Source: Rhodovastum sp963804495 | Lineage (GTDB): Bacteria; Pseudomonadota; Alphaproteobacteria; Acetobacterales; Acetobacteraceae | Direction: 5' to 3' | Length of the DNA stretch: 64,000 bases | Assembly (NCBI GenBank): GCA_963804495.1 | Contig: CAWDQN010000012.1 | Location: 263,060-327,059 of the forward strand | Part shown: positions 16,329 to 25,376 of the stretch, piece after piece | Layout: every line of letters begins with the position of its first letter | Position numbering within the stretch: position 1 is the stretch's first letter | Notes under the pieces: model-generated | What the model saw: only the letters and a program-made list of their open reading frames with translations | What the model was told of the DNA's origin: nothing | The model's database searches: none | Program-made: the position numbers and the translations under genes

Positions 16329-17391
16329 ATGAGAGACGCCTCCACTGAGCCGCAGAGCGCTGCGCATCCTGAACCTGCCCAACGGCACGGTGCGGGCGAC
16401 CAATTCCAGGCCAGGATCAAGGCCCGCGCGTTGGTTCAGCCGCTGCGGGCGGGCACAAGGGGATCGCCGCTGGCCTTGGTGCAGACCCGCGCGCTGGTCG
16501 ATCAGCTATGGGATTTCTGCCCGGTGCTGCGCGGCATGGAGGTGTTCGAGGAACACATCATCACCACCAGCGGCGACACCAGCCAGGAGAGCGGACAACG
16601 GCTGGCCGACATCGGCGGCAAGGGACTCTGGGCCAAGGAAATCCACGAGGCCCTGCTGGACCGGCGCATCGACTTCGCGGTGCACAGCCTGAAAGACCTC
16701 GAGACCGAACTGCCGCCCGGCATCGTGCTGGCCGCCACCCTGAAGCGCGAGGACGCGCGCGACGCACTGATCCTGGGCCTCGGCGCCGGCAAGGTCGACC
16801 CGCAGCGTCCGCTCGACAACCTGCCGAAGGGCGCGACCATCGGGTCGAGTTCGGTGCGCCGGCAGTCGCAATTGCTGCACGCGAGGCCGGACCTGAATGT
16901 CATCCCGCTGCGCGGCAATGTGCATACCAGGCTCGACAAGGTGCGCAACGGGGCTCTGGACGGCACGCTGCTGGCCCTGGCCGGCCTGCGCCGGCTCAAG
17001 CTCGACCAGCACGCGACGGTGATCCTGGACCCCGAGATCTTCGTGCCGGCGGCCTGCCAGGGCATCGTCGGCGTGACGGTGCGCGCGGACGACACCGAAC
17101 TGCTCGAAGATTCTGGCGGCGATCGAGGACCCGGCATCGCGGGTGAAGGCCGACGCCGAGCGCGGCCTGCTGGGGGAACTGGACGGCACCTGCCGCACCC
17201 CGATCGGCGCCCATGCGCAATTGCATCCGGCCACCGGCGAGCTGTACCTGACCGGGCTGGTGGCACGCGCCGACGGCAGCTTCCTGCTCAAGCGCTCGCT
17301 GAGCGGACCGCAGGCGGAGGCCGCGCATATCGGCCGGGAACTCGGCAAGAGCCTGCGCGGCGACAGCCCGAGCGACGTGTTCGCCGGATGA
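16329..17391 (+). CDS. hemC: Hydroxymethylbilane synthase, interrupted by a single-base frameshift
   Basis: Polymerises four porphobilinogen units to hydroxymethylbilane in heme and corrin synthesis. The first part (16329-17108) holds RAGTRGSPLALVQTR, VHSLKDLE, IGSSSVRRQSQL and PLRGNVHTRLDK. The C-terminal domain continues in the next frame from 17110 to 17391. It includes LDGTCRTPIGAHA, whose cysteine holds the dipyrromethane cofactor. Removing one base near 17106-17110 (CTCGAAGATTCTGG) restores a normal protein. Left unchanged, the frame runs to 17435 with an unrelated tail and no cofactor cysteine. In an essential gene an assembly indel is the likeliest cause. Confidence 0.88.
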
Positions 17392-17437
17392 GCGGTTCCG
17401 ACCGGCCGCGGTTTCGGTTGCCGCAGACACTCTGACC

Positions 17438-18127
17438 GTGTCGGTGCTGGTCACCCGTCCGCAGCCAGGTGCTGCGGAGACGGCGCGCCGGCTTGCCGGC
17501 ATGGGGCGCACGCCGGTGCTGGCGCCGGTGATCGACATCGTGCCGGTGGCCGCCCGCCTGCCGCCGCCGGCGCAGTTGCAGGCGGTGCTGGTTACCAGCG
17601 GCAATGCTTTTTCCGTGTTGGGCCGGCATTGCGCGCTGCCGTTGCTGGCGGTGGGCGATGCCACCGCGGCGAAGGGACGGACGCGCGGATTTGCCGTGGT
17701 CCATAGCGCCGGACGCGACGCAAAGGCGCTGGCCGAACTGGCGGAGCGGGTCTGCGATCCCGGCGGCTTGCCGTTGCTGCTGGCCAGCCAGCAGGGTCAG
17801 GGGCGGCCGTTGGCGCGGGCGCTGCGCGCTTGTGGTTTCACCGTGGTCCATCGCAGCGCCTATGCTGCCCGGCCGGTGGCGGCCTTGCCGGAACCGGCGC
17901 TGGCGGCGTTGCGCGGCGGCGAGGTCAGCGCCGCCCTGTTTTTTTCGCCGGCGACCGCGCGCGCCTTCGTGGCCGCGGCGGGGTCGCTGCCGGCCGAGGT
18001 CTTCGCCCGGGTTGACTCCCTGGCGATTTCGCCCGCCGCCGCCGCCGCGCTGGCACCGCTGCCGTGGCAGAGTATCCGCGTCGCCGCCGCCCCGAATCAG
18101 GACGAACTGTTAGGTCTTCTGACATGA
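17438..18127 (+). CDS. hemD: Uroporphyrinogen-III synthase
   Basis: Cyclises hydroxymethylbilane to uroporphyrinogen III. 229 residues starting at a GTG; the N-terminal VLVTRPQPGAAETARRLAGMG is characteristic and the C-terminal half contains LFFSPATARAF and LAISPAAAAAL. As usual for this poorly conserved family, position after hemC supports the call. The stop overlaps the next ATG (ATGA). Confidence 0.9.
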   Translation: MSVLVTRPQPGAAETARRLAGMGRTPVLAPVIDIVPVAARLPPPAQLQAVLVTSGNAFSVLGRHCALPLLAVGDATAAKGRTRGFAVVHSAGRDAKALAELAERVCDPGGLPLLLASQQGQGRPLARALRACGFTVVHRSAYAARPVAALPEPALAALRGGEVSAALFFSPATARAFVAAAGSLPAEVFARVDSLAISPAAAAALAPLPWQSIRVAAAPNQDELLGLLT

Positions 18128-19200
18128 TCGATCTCACCCCCGTCGCGGTGCCACCGCGCAAGGGTTCCAGCGTGGTGTCCCGAACGGCGGCACCAAGGTC
18201 CCCGCCGCCGCTCGTCCGTCCCGGTCCGCCCAGGCGCAGCGCTTTCGGCGCGCTGGTGCTGCTGGGGTTCGTGGCCACTGCCGCCGGTGGTGCCTGGCTG
18301 TGGACGCAGCAGCAGGATATTGCCGCGCGCATCGGCGCGTCCTCGCCATCCGCCGCGCCGGTGCAGGTGGCGGCGACCGCGGAGCAGCTCGGCGCGCTGG
18401 ACCAGCGCCTCACGCAGCTCGAGCAGCATCCATCACCGGCTTTTGTCGCCGCGCTGCAGACCCGGCTCGGCGCGTTGGAGGAACGGCTGACGCAGCTTGA
18501 GCAGCGTCCTGTGCTGGCGCCAGACCGTCTGGCCATGCTGGAGGGGCGGCTGGCGGCGCTGGAGCAGCGCCCTGCCCCGCCGCCCGCGCCGGAGGCGACG
18601 CCGCCGGAGCCACAGGTCGCCGCGGCCGGTGGTTCGTCCGGGCCGCCGCAGGCGGGCGAGTCCGGTACCGACCGCTCGCTGGCGAGCCGGGTAGAGATCC
18701 TGGAGCAGCGGCTGATCAATGCGGAAAAGGCCATCCGCGCCGCGACCGCCCGCATCGCGCTGTTGCAGACCGTCCGCGTGGCGCTGAATGCCGGCAAGCC
18801 GCTCGGCGAAATCCCCGGCGCCCCGCCCGCGCTGGCAAAGTTCGCTTTCGTCGCGCCGCCCACCGAGGCGGCGCTGCGCCTGGCATTCCCCGCCGCCGCC
18901 AGCGCCGCCGCGCAGGCGGGCGATCCCGCCGGCGGCGCGTTGCCGCTGGCGCAGCGGATGTGGCAGCAGGTGCAGACCCTGGCGACCGTTCAGCAGGGCG
19001 ACAAGGTTCTGATTGGCGCTCCGGTGACCCGGGTGCTGGCGCAGGCGCAGGCGCGGCTCGATGTCGGCGATCTGGCCGGCGCGGTCGCGGCGCTCGACCA
19101 GCTCGACCCCGGGGCGGCGAAGGCCATTGCCGGCTGGCGGGCGGACGCACAGGCGTTGCTGGACGCCAGGGCGGCGCTCACTGTCCTGGCGCGCTCCTGA
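18124..19200 (+). CDS. Mitofilin-family inner-membrane protein (COG4223)
   Basis: 358 residues: a proline-rich cytoplasmic leader, one membrane helix (FGALVLLGFVATAAGGAWLW), then a periplasmic coiled coil with repeated QLEQRP/ALEQRP segments. A helical C-terminal domain rich in alanine follows. Alphaproteobacterial homologues of mitochondrial mitofilin occupy this place between hemD and hemY. The gene starts in an ATGA overlap with hemD and ends in a TGATG overlap with hemY. A role in membrane shaping is inferred from the family. Confidence 0.82.
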   Translation: MIDLTPVAVPPRKGSSVVSRTAAPRSPPPLVRPGPPRRSAFGALVLLGFVATAAGGAWLWTQQQDIAARIGASSPSAAPVQVAATAEQLGALDQRLTQLEQHPSPAFVAALQTRLGALEERLTQLEQRPVLAPDRLAMLEGRLAALEQRPAPPPAPEATPPEPQVAAAGGSSGPPQAGESGTDRSLASRVEILEQRLINAEKAIRAATARIALLQTVRVALNAGKPLGEIPGAPPALAKFAFVAPPTEAALRLAFPAAASAAAQAGDPAGGALPLAQRMWQQVQTLATVQQGDKVLIGAPVTRVLAQAQARLDVGDLAGAVAALDQLDPGAAKAIAGWRADAQALLDARAALTVLARS

Positions 19201-20474
19201 TGCTGCGCGCCATCATCGTCGTGGCTGTGGCCTCGGTCGTGGTCGCGGCCTCCTGGTTTGTGTCCGGGCTGCCCGGCCGTGTCAGCGGGACCGTCGCCGG
19301 CGTGTCGTTCGATACCTCGGCACCGATCGCCATCGCCGTGCTGGCGGCCTTCGTGCTGGTGGCGCACCTGGTGCTGCGCCTGCTGGCCGGGTTGCTGCAG
19401 CTTCCGCGCCGGCTTGGCGGCTGGAGCGCGCAGCGCCGCCGCACCACCGGCGACGATGCGGTGTCGCGCAGCCTGGTGGCGCTGGCCGCCGGCGAGGCGG
19501 AGGCGGCGCGGCGCGAGACCGAGCGGGCCCGCCGCCTGCTGGGCGACACGCCGCAGACCCTGCTGCTGGCCGCCGAGGCGCACCGGTTGGCCAACGATGA
19601 CGAGGGCGCCGAGCAGATCTACGAAACCATGGCCGACCGCGATGACGCGGCATTGCTCGGCCTGCGCGGCCTGTTCCGCCAGGCAATGGCCCGCGAGGAG
19701 TGGGACGTCGCCGCCGATGTCGCCCGCCGCGCCGAGGAGGTGCATCCGGGCGGCGCCTGGTTGCGCACCGAGCGGGCGCAGCTCGCGGTCCGCACCGGCG
19801 ACTGGTCGCAGGCGCTCGCACTTGCGGGTCCCGACGCCCCGGTCGCCGACTTCGCCACCGCGGCGGCAGACGCCGAGGGCGACCCGGAGGAGGGGATCAA
19901 GCTCGCCCGCCGGGCCTGGAAGGAAAATCCCGGCCTGACGCCGGCGGCCCTAGCCTACGCCAGGCTGCTGCGGCGGGGCGGCAAGGAATCGCGGGCGCTG
20001 GATGTGGTGTTGCAGGCCTGGAGCCTGTCGCCGCAGCCGGAGCTGGCCGCGTTCGCGCTGGAGCCGGTGATGGACCGGACGGCGCGGGTGAAGATGGCCG
20101 CGCGCGTGGCCGAGCGGAACCCGAACAGCCCGGAAAGCCATTTCCTGTTGGCGCGGGAAAACCTGGCCGCCGGGTTGACCGGGGTGGCGCGCCGCCACGC
20201 CGAATCCGCCCGTCGCGGCGGGCTGACGCAGAAGCGACTGTGGCTGCTGTTGGCCGAGATCGAGGTGGAGGAGCGCGGCGACACCGAGGCCGGCCGCATC
20301 GCCCAGCGCGACGCGCTCAGGCAGGCCGCCGCGGCGGAGCCGGACCCTGCGTGGCGTTGCGAATCCTGTGGCGCCGTGCAGTCGGAGTGGCAGCCGGCTT
20401 GCCCGGCTTGCTTCGTGGCGGGCCGCATTCGCTGGGGCGGGTCGCCCAGGCTGGCGCTGCCGGCACCCAGGTAA
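19200..20474 (+). CDS. hemY: HemY-like membrane protein with TPR repeats
   Basis: 424 residues. Two membrane helices (AIIVVAVASVVVAASWF and IAIAVLAAFVLVAHLVL) form the HemY N-domain, followed by TPR-like helices. Near the end is a small zinc-ribbon-like cysteine set, CESCG followed by CPACF. The family accompanies heme genes but its biochemical role is unclear; it is not protoporphyrinogen oxidase. It is last in the run hemC-hemD-mitofilin-hemY. A terminator-like REP element lies directly after it. Confidence 0.87.
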   Translation: MLRAIIVVAVASVVVAASWFVSGLPGRVSGTVAGVSFDTSAPIAIAVLAAFVLVAHLVLRLLAGLLQLPRRLGGWSAQRRRTTGDDAVSRSLVALAAGEAEAARRETERARRLLGDTPQTLLLAAEAHRLANDDEGAEQIYETMADRDDAALLGLRGLFRQAMAREEWDVAADVARRAEEVHPGGAWLRTERAQLAVRTGDWSQALALAGPDAPVADFATAAADAEGDPEEGIKLARRAWKENPGLTPAALAYARLLRRGGKESRALDVVLQAWSLSPQPELAAFALEPVMDRTARVKMAARVAERNPNSPESHFLLARENLAAGLTGVARRHAESARRGGLTQKRLWLLLAEIEVEERGDTEAGRIAQRDALRQAAAAEPDPAWRCESCGAVQSEWQPACPACFVAGRIRWGGSPRLALPAPR

Positions 20475-20483
20475 GCTTCAGGA

Positions 20484-20569
20484 GTGGGTTCCAAGGGCCT
20501 CTCGTCCGTCGCGACGCAGGGCGCGCTCCGGACGACGGGGGGTCCAGGGCAGAGCCCTGGCCTTTTTTT
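20484..20569 (+). terminator. REP-like element ending in a rho-independent terminator after hemY
   Basis: The 3' part has stem CCAGGGC (20544-20550), loop AGA, stem GCCCTGG (20554-20560), then CC and seven T's. It is the only copy of the REP-like family here with an uninterrupted T run. It lies between hemY and the convergent M23 peptidase gene. Confidence 0.75.
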
Positions 20570-21113
20570 ACCGCGCCCACCCGCCCCGGTTTGCCTCCGG
20601 CGCCCGCGCCTCCTCGATTGGCTCACGCAGCGAGGGTTCGTGATGGCACGAAACCAGAGCCAGGGCGGGTTTCGGGTCGACGGGGTGGCCGTTGACGCGG
20701 ACCTCGAAGTGCAGATGCGGTGTGGTGGCGTGGCCGGTGGCACCAACGGCGCCCAGGAGCGCGCCCAGGCCGAGGAGACTGCCGGGGCGCAGGCCGGGGG
20801 CGAAGGCGGAGAGGTGGGCGTAGCGGGTGACGGTGCCGTCCTGGTGAACGAGGTCCACCATATTGCCGTAGCCCGCGAAACGGCCGGCAAAGCTGACCAC
20901 GCCGGTGTCGGCGGCCCGCACCGGGGATCCTTGCGGGGCCAGCAGGTCGATACCGGAATGCCCGCCCGGGACAAAGCCGCGCCCCACCGCCTTCAGGTTG
21001 GGCACGGGCATGATCATGTCCGAACAATGCGGCGCCGCCGCCGCCGGGAGTGCCGCCAGCAGGGCGGCGAGGACAGGGATCACGAGTGCGGGAAGCCGGA
21101 TCAATTTGTGCAT
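20568..21113 (-). CDS. Secreted M23-family (LytM) peptidase
   Basis: 181 residues with a signal peptide (LPALVIPVLAALLAALPAAAA). The LytM zinc site is present: HSGIDL supplies the first histidine and aspartate and HLHFEVRVNG the HxH. Such proteins cut peptide crosslinks in peptidoglycan or act as amidase activators. The last 25 residues lie next to the REP-like element and are not conserved-looking. A second M23 gene follows upstream on the same strand, 51 bases away, so the two are likely co-transcribed. Confidence 0.86.
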   Translation of the reverse strand: MHKLIRLPALVIPVLAALLAALPAAAAPHCSDMIMPVPNLKAVGRGFVPGGHSGIDLLAPQGSPVRAADTGVVSFAGRFAGYGNMVDLVHQDGTVTRYAHLSAFAPGLRPGSLLGLGALLGAVGATGHATTPHLHFEVRVNGHPVDPKPALALVSCHHEPSLREPIEEARAPEANRGGWAR

Positions 21114-21164
21114 GGCTGGCGCGTAGCATGCATGCCAGGCATGAACCAGACGTAAAGGTAATGC

Positions 21165-21659
21165 TCAGCAACTATTCGTGTGCAGGTACGGGGCCGGATC
21201 GACCGGCTGGCCGCCCAGATGCAGCTCGAAATGCAGGTGGGTGCCGTACGTGATGCCGCTGCGCCCAATGCGGCCGATGCGGTCGCCGGCGGCGACCCGG
21301 GTGGCGCCGCCGGCTATGGCGGGGGCGACGCTGCCGAGATGCGCATACCGGGTGAGGAACCCGTCTCCAGGCGGGCCGTGCGCGATATCGACCTCCAGGC
21401 CGGACGACCCCAGGTGGCGCACCGCGACCACCTGGCCCGCGGCGGCGGCGCCCACCCAAGTCCCGGCGGCGGCCGGCAGGTCGACGCCGTTGTGAAACAC
21501 GGCGGCATGCGGCCCGACGACGCCGCGCAAGCCAAACGGCGAGGAGATGCAGGCGTCCGCCACCGGCAGGCGCAGCTCCACCCCCCCGGGAAGCGAAGGC
21601 GGCGGCGCGGGGGCGGCGGCGAGGCAGACCAGCGATAGCGCGGCGGTTCGCAGGATCAC
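21165..21659 (-). CDS. Secreted M23-family (LytM) peptidase, second copy
   Basis: 164 residues from a GTG at 21659, preceded by GAGGAA five bases upstream. A start at 21716 is open but would place extra residues before the signal peptide (ILRTAALSLVCLAAAPAPP). The zinc motifs are FHNGVDLPAAAG and THLHFELHLGGQPVDP. The spacing and sequence resemble the adjacent M23 protein, suggesting an old tandem duplication. A periplasmic cell-wall role is inferred. Confidence 0.84.
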   Translation of the reverse strand: MILRTAALSLVCLAAAPAPPPSLPGGVELRLPVADACISSPFGLRGVVGPHAAVFHNGVDLPAAAGTWVGAAAAGQVVAVRHLGSSGLEVDIAHGPPGDGFLTRYAHLGSVAPAIAGGATRVAAGDRIGRIGRSGITYGTHLHFELHLGGQPVDPAPYLHTNSC

Positions 21660-21806
21660 GACACTTCCTCGGCGCGGGGGGAGCCGATAGGTTTGACTTG
21701 CGCCGGTTTCGGCCATGCGGCCGTCGCCGGCGCGCTCGCATGGACCCCTCGCCGCGGGCGAGAGGCTGTCTATATCCAGTGCCTAGGATCGAGGAAGAGT
21801 GTTCTC

Positions 21807-22550
21807 ATGGGCCTTGTTGTCGGAATTCCAGCCTGCTCGGTGGAAATGGGTGGCAAAATCCTGCATGCGACCCCGTCGCGTTACGGCGCCGCGGTGCTCG
21901 GCGGCGCCGGTGCCATGCCGATCCTGCTGCCGCCGGTCGGCGAGGGGATGCTGGTGCTGCTGGAGCGGCTGGACGGGCTGTTGCTGTCGGGCAGTCCGAG
22001 CAATGTGGAGCCCCAGCGCTACGGCGTGGAGCACTCGCTGACGCCCGGCCGGCACGACCCGCACCGCGACAACACCACCCTGCCGATGATCCGCGCGGCG
22101 CTGGCGCGCGGTCTGCCGGTGCTGGCGATCTGCCGCGGCATCCAGGAACTCAACGTGGCGCTGGGCGGCACGCTGCACCAGCAGGTGCAGGACCTGCCCG
22201 GGCGCCTCGACCATCGCGCCGGCGAGGGCACGCTGGAGCATTGCTACCGGCCCAAGCATCCGGTGCGGCTGTCCGGGCACCTCGCCCGCATGCTGGGAAA
22301 AACCGAGACGCAGGTGAACTCGCTGCACGAGCAGGGGCTGGACCGCCCGGCCGAGGCGCTGTCCGTCGAGGCCGTCGCGCCGGACGGCACGATCGAGGGG
22401 GTGCGGGTGCTGGGAACGCCGGGCTGGGCGTTCGGCGTGCAATGGCACCCGGAATGGCACTATGCCGAGAACGAGGACAGCATGGCGATTTTCCGCGCCT
22501 TCGGCGAGGCGTGCCGGGCCTACGCGTCGGGGCGGCGCAAGGCGGCCTGA
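21807..22550 (+). CDS. Gamma-glutamyl-gamma-aminobutyrate hydrolase family protein (class I amidotransferase fold)
   Basis: 247 residues from the ATG at 21807, preceded by GAGGAAGAG. The class I glutamine amidotransferase triad is visible: the nucleophile cysteine in AICRGIQELNV and the His-Glu pair in QWHPEWH. The SGSPSNVEP loop is typical of PuuD-like gamma-glutamyl hydrolases acting in polyamine or glutamyl-peptide breakdown. No other polyamine genes are nearby, so the substrate is not known. It is divergent from the M23 genes. Confidence 0.88.
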   Translation: MGLVVGIPACSVEMGGKILHATPSRYGAAVLGGAGAMPILLPPVGEGMLVLLERLDGLLLSGSPSNVEPQRYGVEHSLTPGRHDPHRDNTTLPMIRAALARGLPVLAICRGIQELNVALGGTLHQQVQDLPGRLDHRAGEGTLEHCYRPKHPVRLSGHLARMLGKTETQVNSLHEQGLDRPAEALSVEAVAPDGTIEGVRVLGTPGWAFGVQWHPEWHYAENEDSMAIFRAFGEACRAYASGRRKAA

Positions 22551-22571
22551 GGCAGCGTCGTCCCCGGGCCC

Positions 22572-24488
22572 TCAGATCGCGATCCGCAAGCCCAGCTCCA
22601 CCACCCGGTCGCTGGGAATGCGGAAGAACTCGGTGGCGGACACGGCGTTGCGCGCCATCACCAGGAACAGCCAGAGCCGCCAGATCGGCATCTTCGGCAC
22701 CGTCGCCGGCACCAGCGTTTCGCGGCCAAGGAAGTAGCTGGCCTGCATCGGGTCGAACTCGACGCCCTGCTCGCGCAGCCCGGCCAGGTCGCGCGGGATG
22801 TTGGGACTTTCCATGAAGCCGTAGCGGGTGATCACCCGGTGGATGCCGGGCGCCAGCAGCTCGACGCTGGTGCGCTCGGCCTGGGATACCTCCGGCACGT
22901 CCTCGTTCAACACGGTGACGAACAGCACCCGTTCGTGCAGCACCTTGTTGTGCTTGAGATTGTGCAGCAGCGCTCCGGGCACGTAGTCCGGGTTGCCGGT
23001 GAGGAACACCGCCATCCCCGGCACCCGCACCGTGCGCGACTGCGGCAGGCGGGCGAGGAAGCTGGCCAGCGGCAGGCTGTCCTGCCGCCAGCGCGACAGC
23101 AGAAGGTCGCGGCCGCGTTTCCACGAGGTCATGAAGGCGATGAGCACGAGGCCGAGCGCCAGCGGCACCCAGCCGCCCTCGGGCACCTTCACCACGTTGG
23201 CGATGAAGAACACGGTGTCGAGCAGGAACAGCGCGCCGAACAGCGCAATCACCGCCGCGCGGGACCAGCCGAACTGCCGGCGGAACACCACGGCGGCCAG
23301 CAGGCAGGTGCACAGGAACGTGCCGGTGACCGCGATGCCGTAGGCGGCGGCGAGCGAATCGCTGGTGCGGAAGGCGAACACCAGCAGCAGCACCCCGGCG
23401 GCCAGCGCCGTGTTGATCTGGGGCACGTAGATCTGCCCCTCCTCGGAGGCGCTGGTGTGGCTCACCGTCATGCGCGGCAGGAAGCCGAGCTGCATGCACT
23501 GGCGTGTCATCGAATAGGCGCCCGAGATCACCGCCTGGCTGGCGATCACGGTGGCGGCGGTGGACAGCACCACAAGCGGCAGGCGCGTCGCTTCCGGCGC
23601 CAGCAGATAAAACGGGTTCTCCACCGCCGCCGGCGCGGCCAGCACCAGCGCGCCCTGGCCGAAATAATTGAGCACCAGCGTCGGCAGCACATAGAACGAC
23701 CAGGCCAGCCGGATCGGCAGGCGGCCGAAATGGCCCATGTCGGCATACAGCGCCTCGGCGCCGGTGACGGCGAGCACCACGGCGCCGAGGGCAAAAAACG
23801 CCACCCAGCCTTCCTGCAGCATCAGATCGGCCGCGTAGACGGGCGACAGCGCCAGCAGCACCGAGGGGTTGCGCACCACCTGCACCAGGCCGAGCAGCCC
23901 GATCACCGCGAACCACAACGCCATCACCGGGCCGAACACCCGCCCGACCAGGGCGGTGCCCTTGAACTGCAGGGCGAACAGCACGACGATGACCACAGTG
24001 GAAATGGGCAGGACGATGTCGCGCAGCTGCGGGGTATCGACTTCCAGCCCCTCGACCGCCGACAGCACCGAAATCGCCGGTGTGATCACGCCGTCGCCGA
24101 AAAACAGGCAGGCGCCGGAGATGCCGACCAGAGCCAGGGCCTTGCGGGTCTGCGCGCCGGTCGAGACGCGCTGGGCCAGCGCCATCAGGGCGATGATGCC
24201 GCCCTCGCCGCGATTGTCGGCGCGCATGATCAGCAGCACGTATTTGACCGTCACGACCAGCACCAGCGACCAGAAGATCATCGACAGGATGCCGAGCACT
24301 TCCGGCCTGCTGACTCCGCCCTGGGTGAAATGGTCCAGGCTGGCCTTGAACGCATACAGCGGGCTGGTGCCGATATCGCCGTAGACGACGCCGAGAACGC
24401 CCAGCAGCATGCCGAAACGCAGCGGCCGGCGGGGGATGATCGCAGAGGCGGTGGTCGCGGGGGCGGTGGCCGCGGAGGCGGGGGTCAT
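22572..24488 (-). CDS. kup: Low-affinity potassium transporter Kup
   Basis: Proton-coupled K+ uptake in the inner membrane. 638 residues from the ATG at 24488; a longer frame to 24572 adds an arginine/proline-rich leader that does not fit. The family start GVVYGDIGTSPLYAFK is clear, and about 12 membrane helices and a C-terminal cytoplasmic domain follow. Conserved segments include GDGVITPAISVLSAVEGL and AYGIAVTGTF. It is convergent with the amidotransferase gene, with 21 bases between the stops. Confidence 0.96.
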   Translation of the reverse strand: MTPASAATAPATTASAIIPRRPLRFGMLLGVLGVVYGDIGTSPLYAFKASLDHFTQGGVSRPEVLGILSMIFWSLVLVVTVKYVLLIMRADNRGEGGIIALMALAQRVSTGAQTRKALALVGISGACLFFGDGVITPAISVLSAVEGLEVDTPQLRDIVLPISTVVIVVLFALQFKGTALVGRVFGPVMALWFAVIGLLGLVQVVRNPSVLLALSPVYAADLMLQEGWVAFFALGAVVLAVTGAEALYADMGHFGRLPIRLAWSFYVLPTLVLNYFGQGALVLAAPAAVENPFYLLAPEATRLPLVVLSTAATVIASQAVISGAYSMTRQCMQLGFLPRMTVSHTSASEEGQIYVPQINTALAAGVLLLVFAFRTSDSLAAAYGIAVTGTFLCTCLLAAVVFRRQFGWSRAAVIALFGALFLLDTVFFIANVVKVPEGGWVPLALGLVLIAFMTSWKRGRDLLLSRWRQDSLPLASFLARLPQSRTVRVPGMAVFLTGNPDYVPGALLHNLKHNKVLHERVLFVTVLNEDVPEVSQAERTSVELLAPGIHRVITRYGFMESPNIPRDLAGLREQGVEFDPMQASYFLGRETLVPATVPKMPIWRLWLFLVMARNAVSATEFFRIPSDRVVELGLRIAI

Positions 24489-24577
24489 CGGGCGGTGCCG
24501 GCTCGGATCATGCGTGGCCCTGCTGCCGGGGGATCGGCGCGGTCCGATACGCCGTGGGGTGGGGCGGCGCAAGCGAA

Positions 24578-24640
24578 GGAAGGCCAGGGGCTCTGCCCCG
24601 GGACCCCGCCAAGGGCCGGGAGGCCCTTGGAACCCATTAT
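24578..24640. repeat. REP-like palindromic element between yggS and kup
   Basis: Reads GAAGGCCAGGGGCTCTGCCC, then CCAAGGGCC-GGGAG-GCCCTTGG and GAACCCAT. It lies between two co-directional minus-strand genes, in the opposite orientation to the copy at 20.5 kb. Confidence 0.75.
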
Positions 24641-24677
24641 TTTAGAATGCTTTGCATGGGAAAGGGCGGCGACACCG

Positions 24678-25376
24678 TTACATTTTCTCACTGCTCTCAG
24701 CCCGGCTGCCGAAGATGGCGCTGCCGATCCGCACATGCGTGGCGCCGCAGGCAACGGCTGTTTCGTAGTCGGCGGACATGCCCATCGACACGATCTTCAG
24801 GCCATGCCGGGCGGCACAGCCGGCCAGCCAGGTGAAATGCGGCGCGGGGTCGGCCTGCAGCGGCGGGATGCACATCAGTCCGGCCAGGGCGGCACCGAAA
24901 CCTGCCTTACAGCGGGCGATGAAAGCATCTGCCTCGGCGCGCGGGATGCCGGATTTCTGCGGCTCGTCGCCGACATTGACCTGGACCAGCAGGTCAGGGG
25001 TGCGACCTTCCTTGCCGATGGCCTCCTGCAGCGCGTCCGCCAGGCGGGGCCGGTCGAGGGTCTCGATCACATCGGCCACCCGCACCGCGTCGCGCACCTT
25101 GTTGGTCTGCAGGCCGCCGATGATATGCAGGCGCAAACCGGGATGGGCGGCGCGCAGCGGCGGAAACTTGGCGGCGGCTTCCTGCATCCGGTTCTCGCCG
25201 AACACGCGCTGGCCGGCGGCGACCGCCGCGGCGACCGCCTCGGCCGGATGGGTCTTGGAAACCGCGACCAGGGTGACATCCTCCGGGCGGCGGCCGGCGC
25301 GAAGCGCGGCGGCGGCGATGCGGTCGCGGATGCGGGCCAGATTGGCGGCGATCTCGGGCGGGGACAGGTCGGTCAT
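24678..25376 (-). CDS. yggS: YggS/PROSC-type pyridoxal-phosphate homeostasis protein
   Basis: 232 residues. The PLP lysine is in LVAVSKTHP, followed by VFGENRMQEA, HIIGGLQTNK and the phosphate-binding SMGMSADYETAVACGATHVRIG. The family buffers free PLP and affects amino-acid and coenzyme A balance. The start codon at 25374-25376 overlaps the divergent start of the ThiE-like gene, leaving no space between the two genes. Confidence 0.95.
   Translation of the reverse strand: MTDLSPPEIAANLARIRDRIAAAALRAGRRPEDVTLVAVSKTHPAEAVAAAVAAGQRVFGENRMQEAAAKFPPLRAAHPGLRLHIIGGLQTNKVRDAVRVADVIETLDRPRLADALQEAIGKEGRTPDLLVQVNVGDEPQKSGIPRAEADAFIARCKAGFGAALAGLMCIPPLQADPAPHFTWLAGCAARHGLKIVSMGMSADYETAVACGATHVRIGSAIFGSRAESSEKM

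Noticed and set aside
17100..17115. Programmed frameshift in hemC
   Set aside because: There is no slippery heptamer or downstream pseudoknot pattern, and three other genes show the same apparent one-base insertion, so sequence error is simpler.
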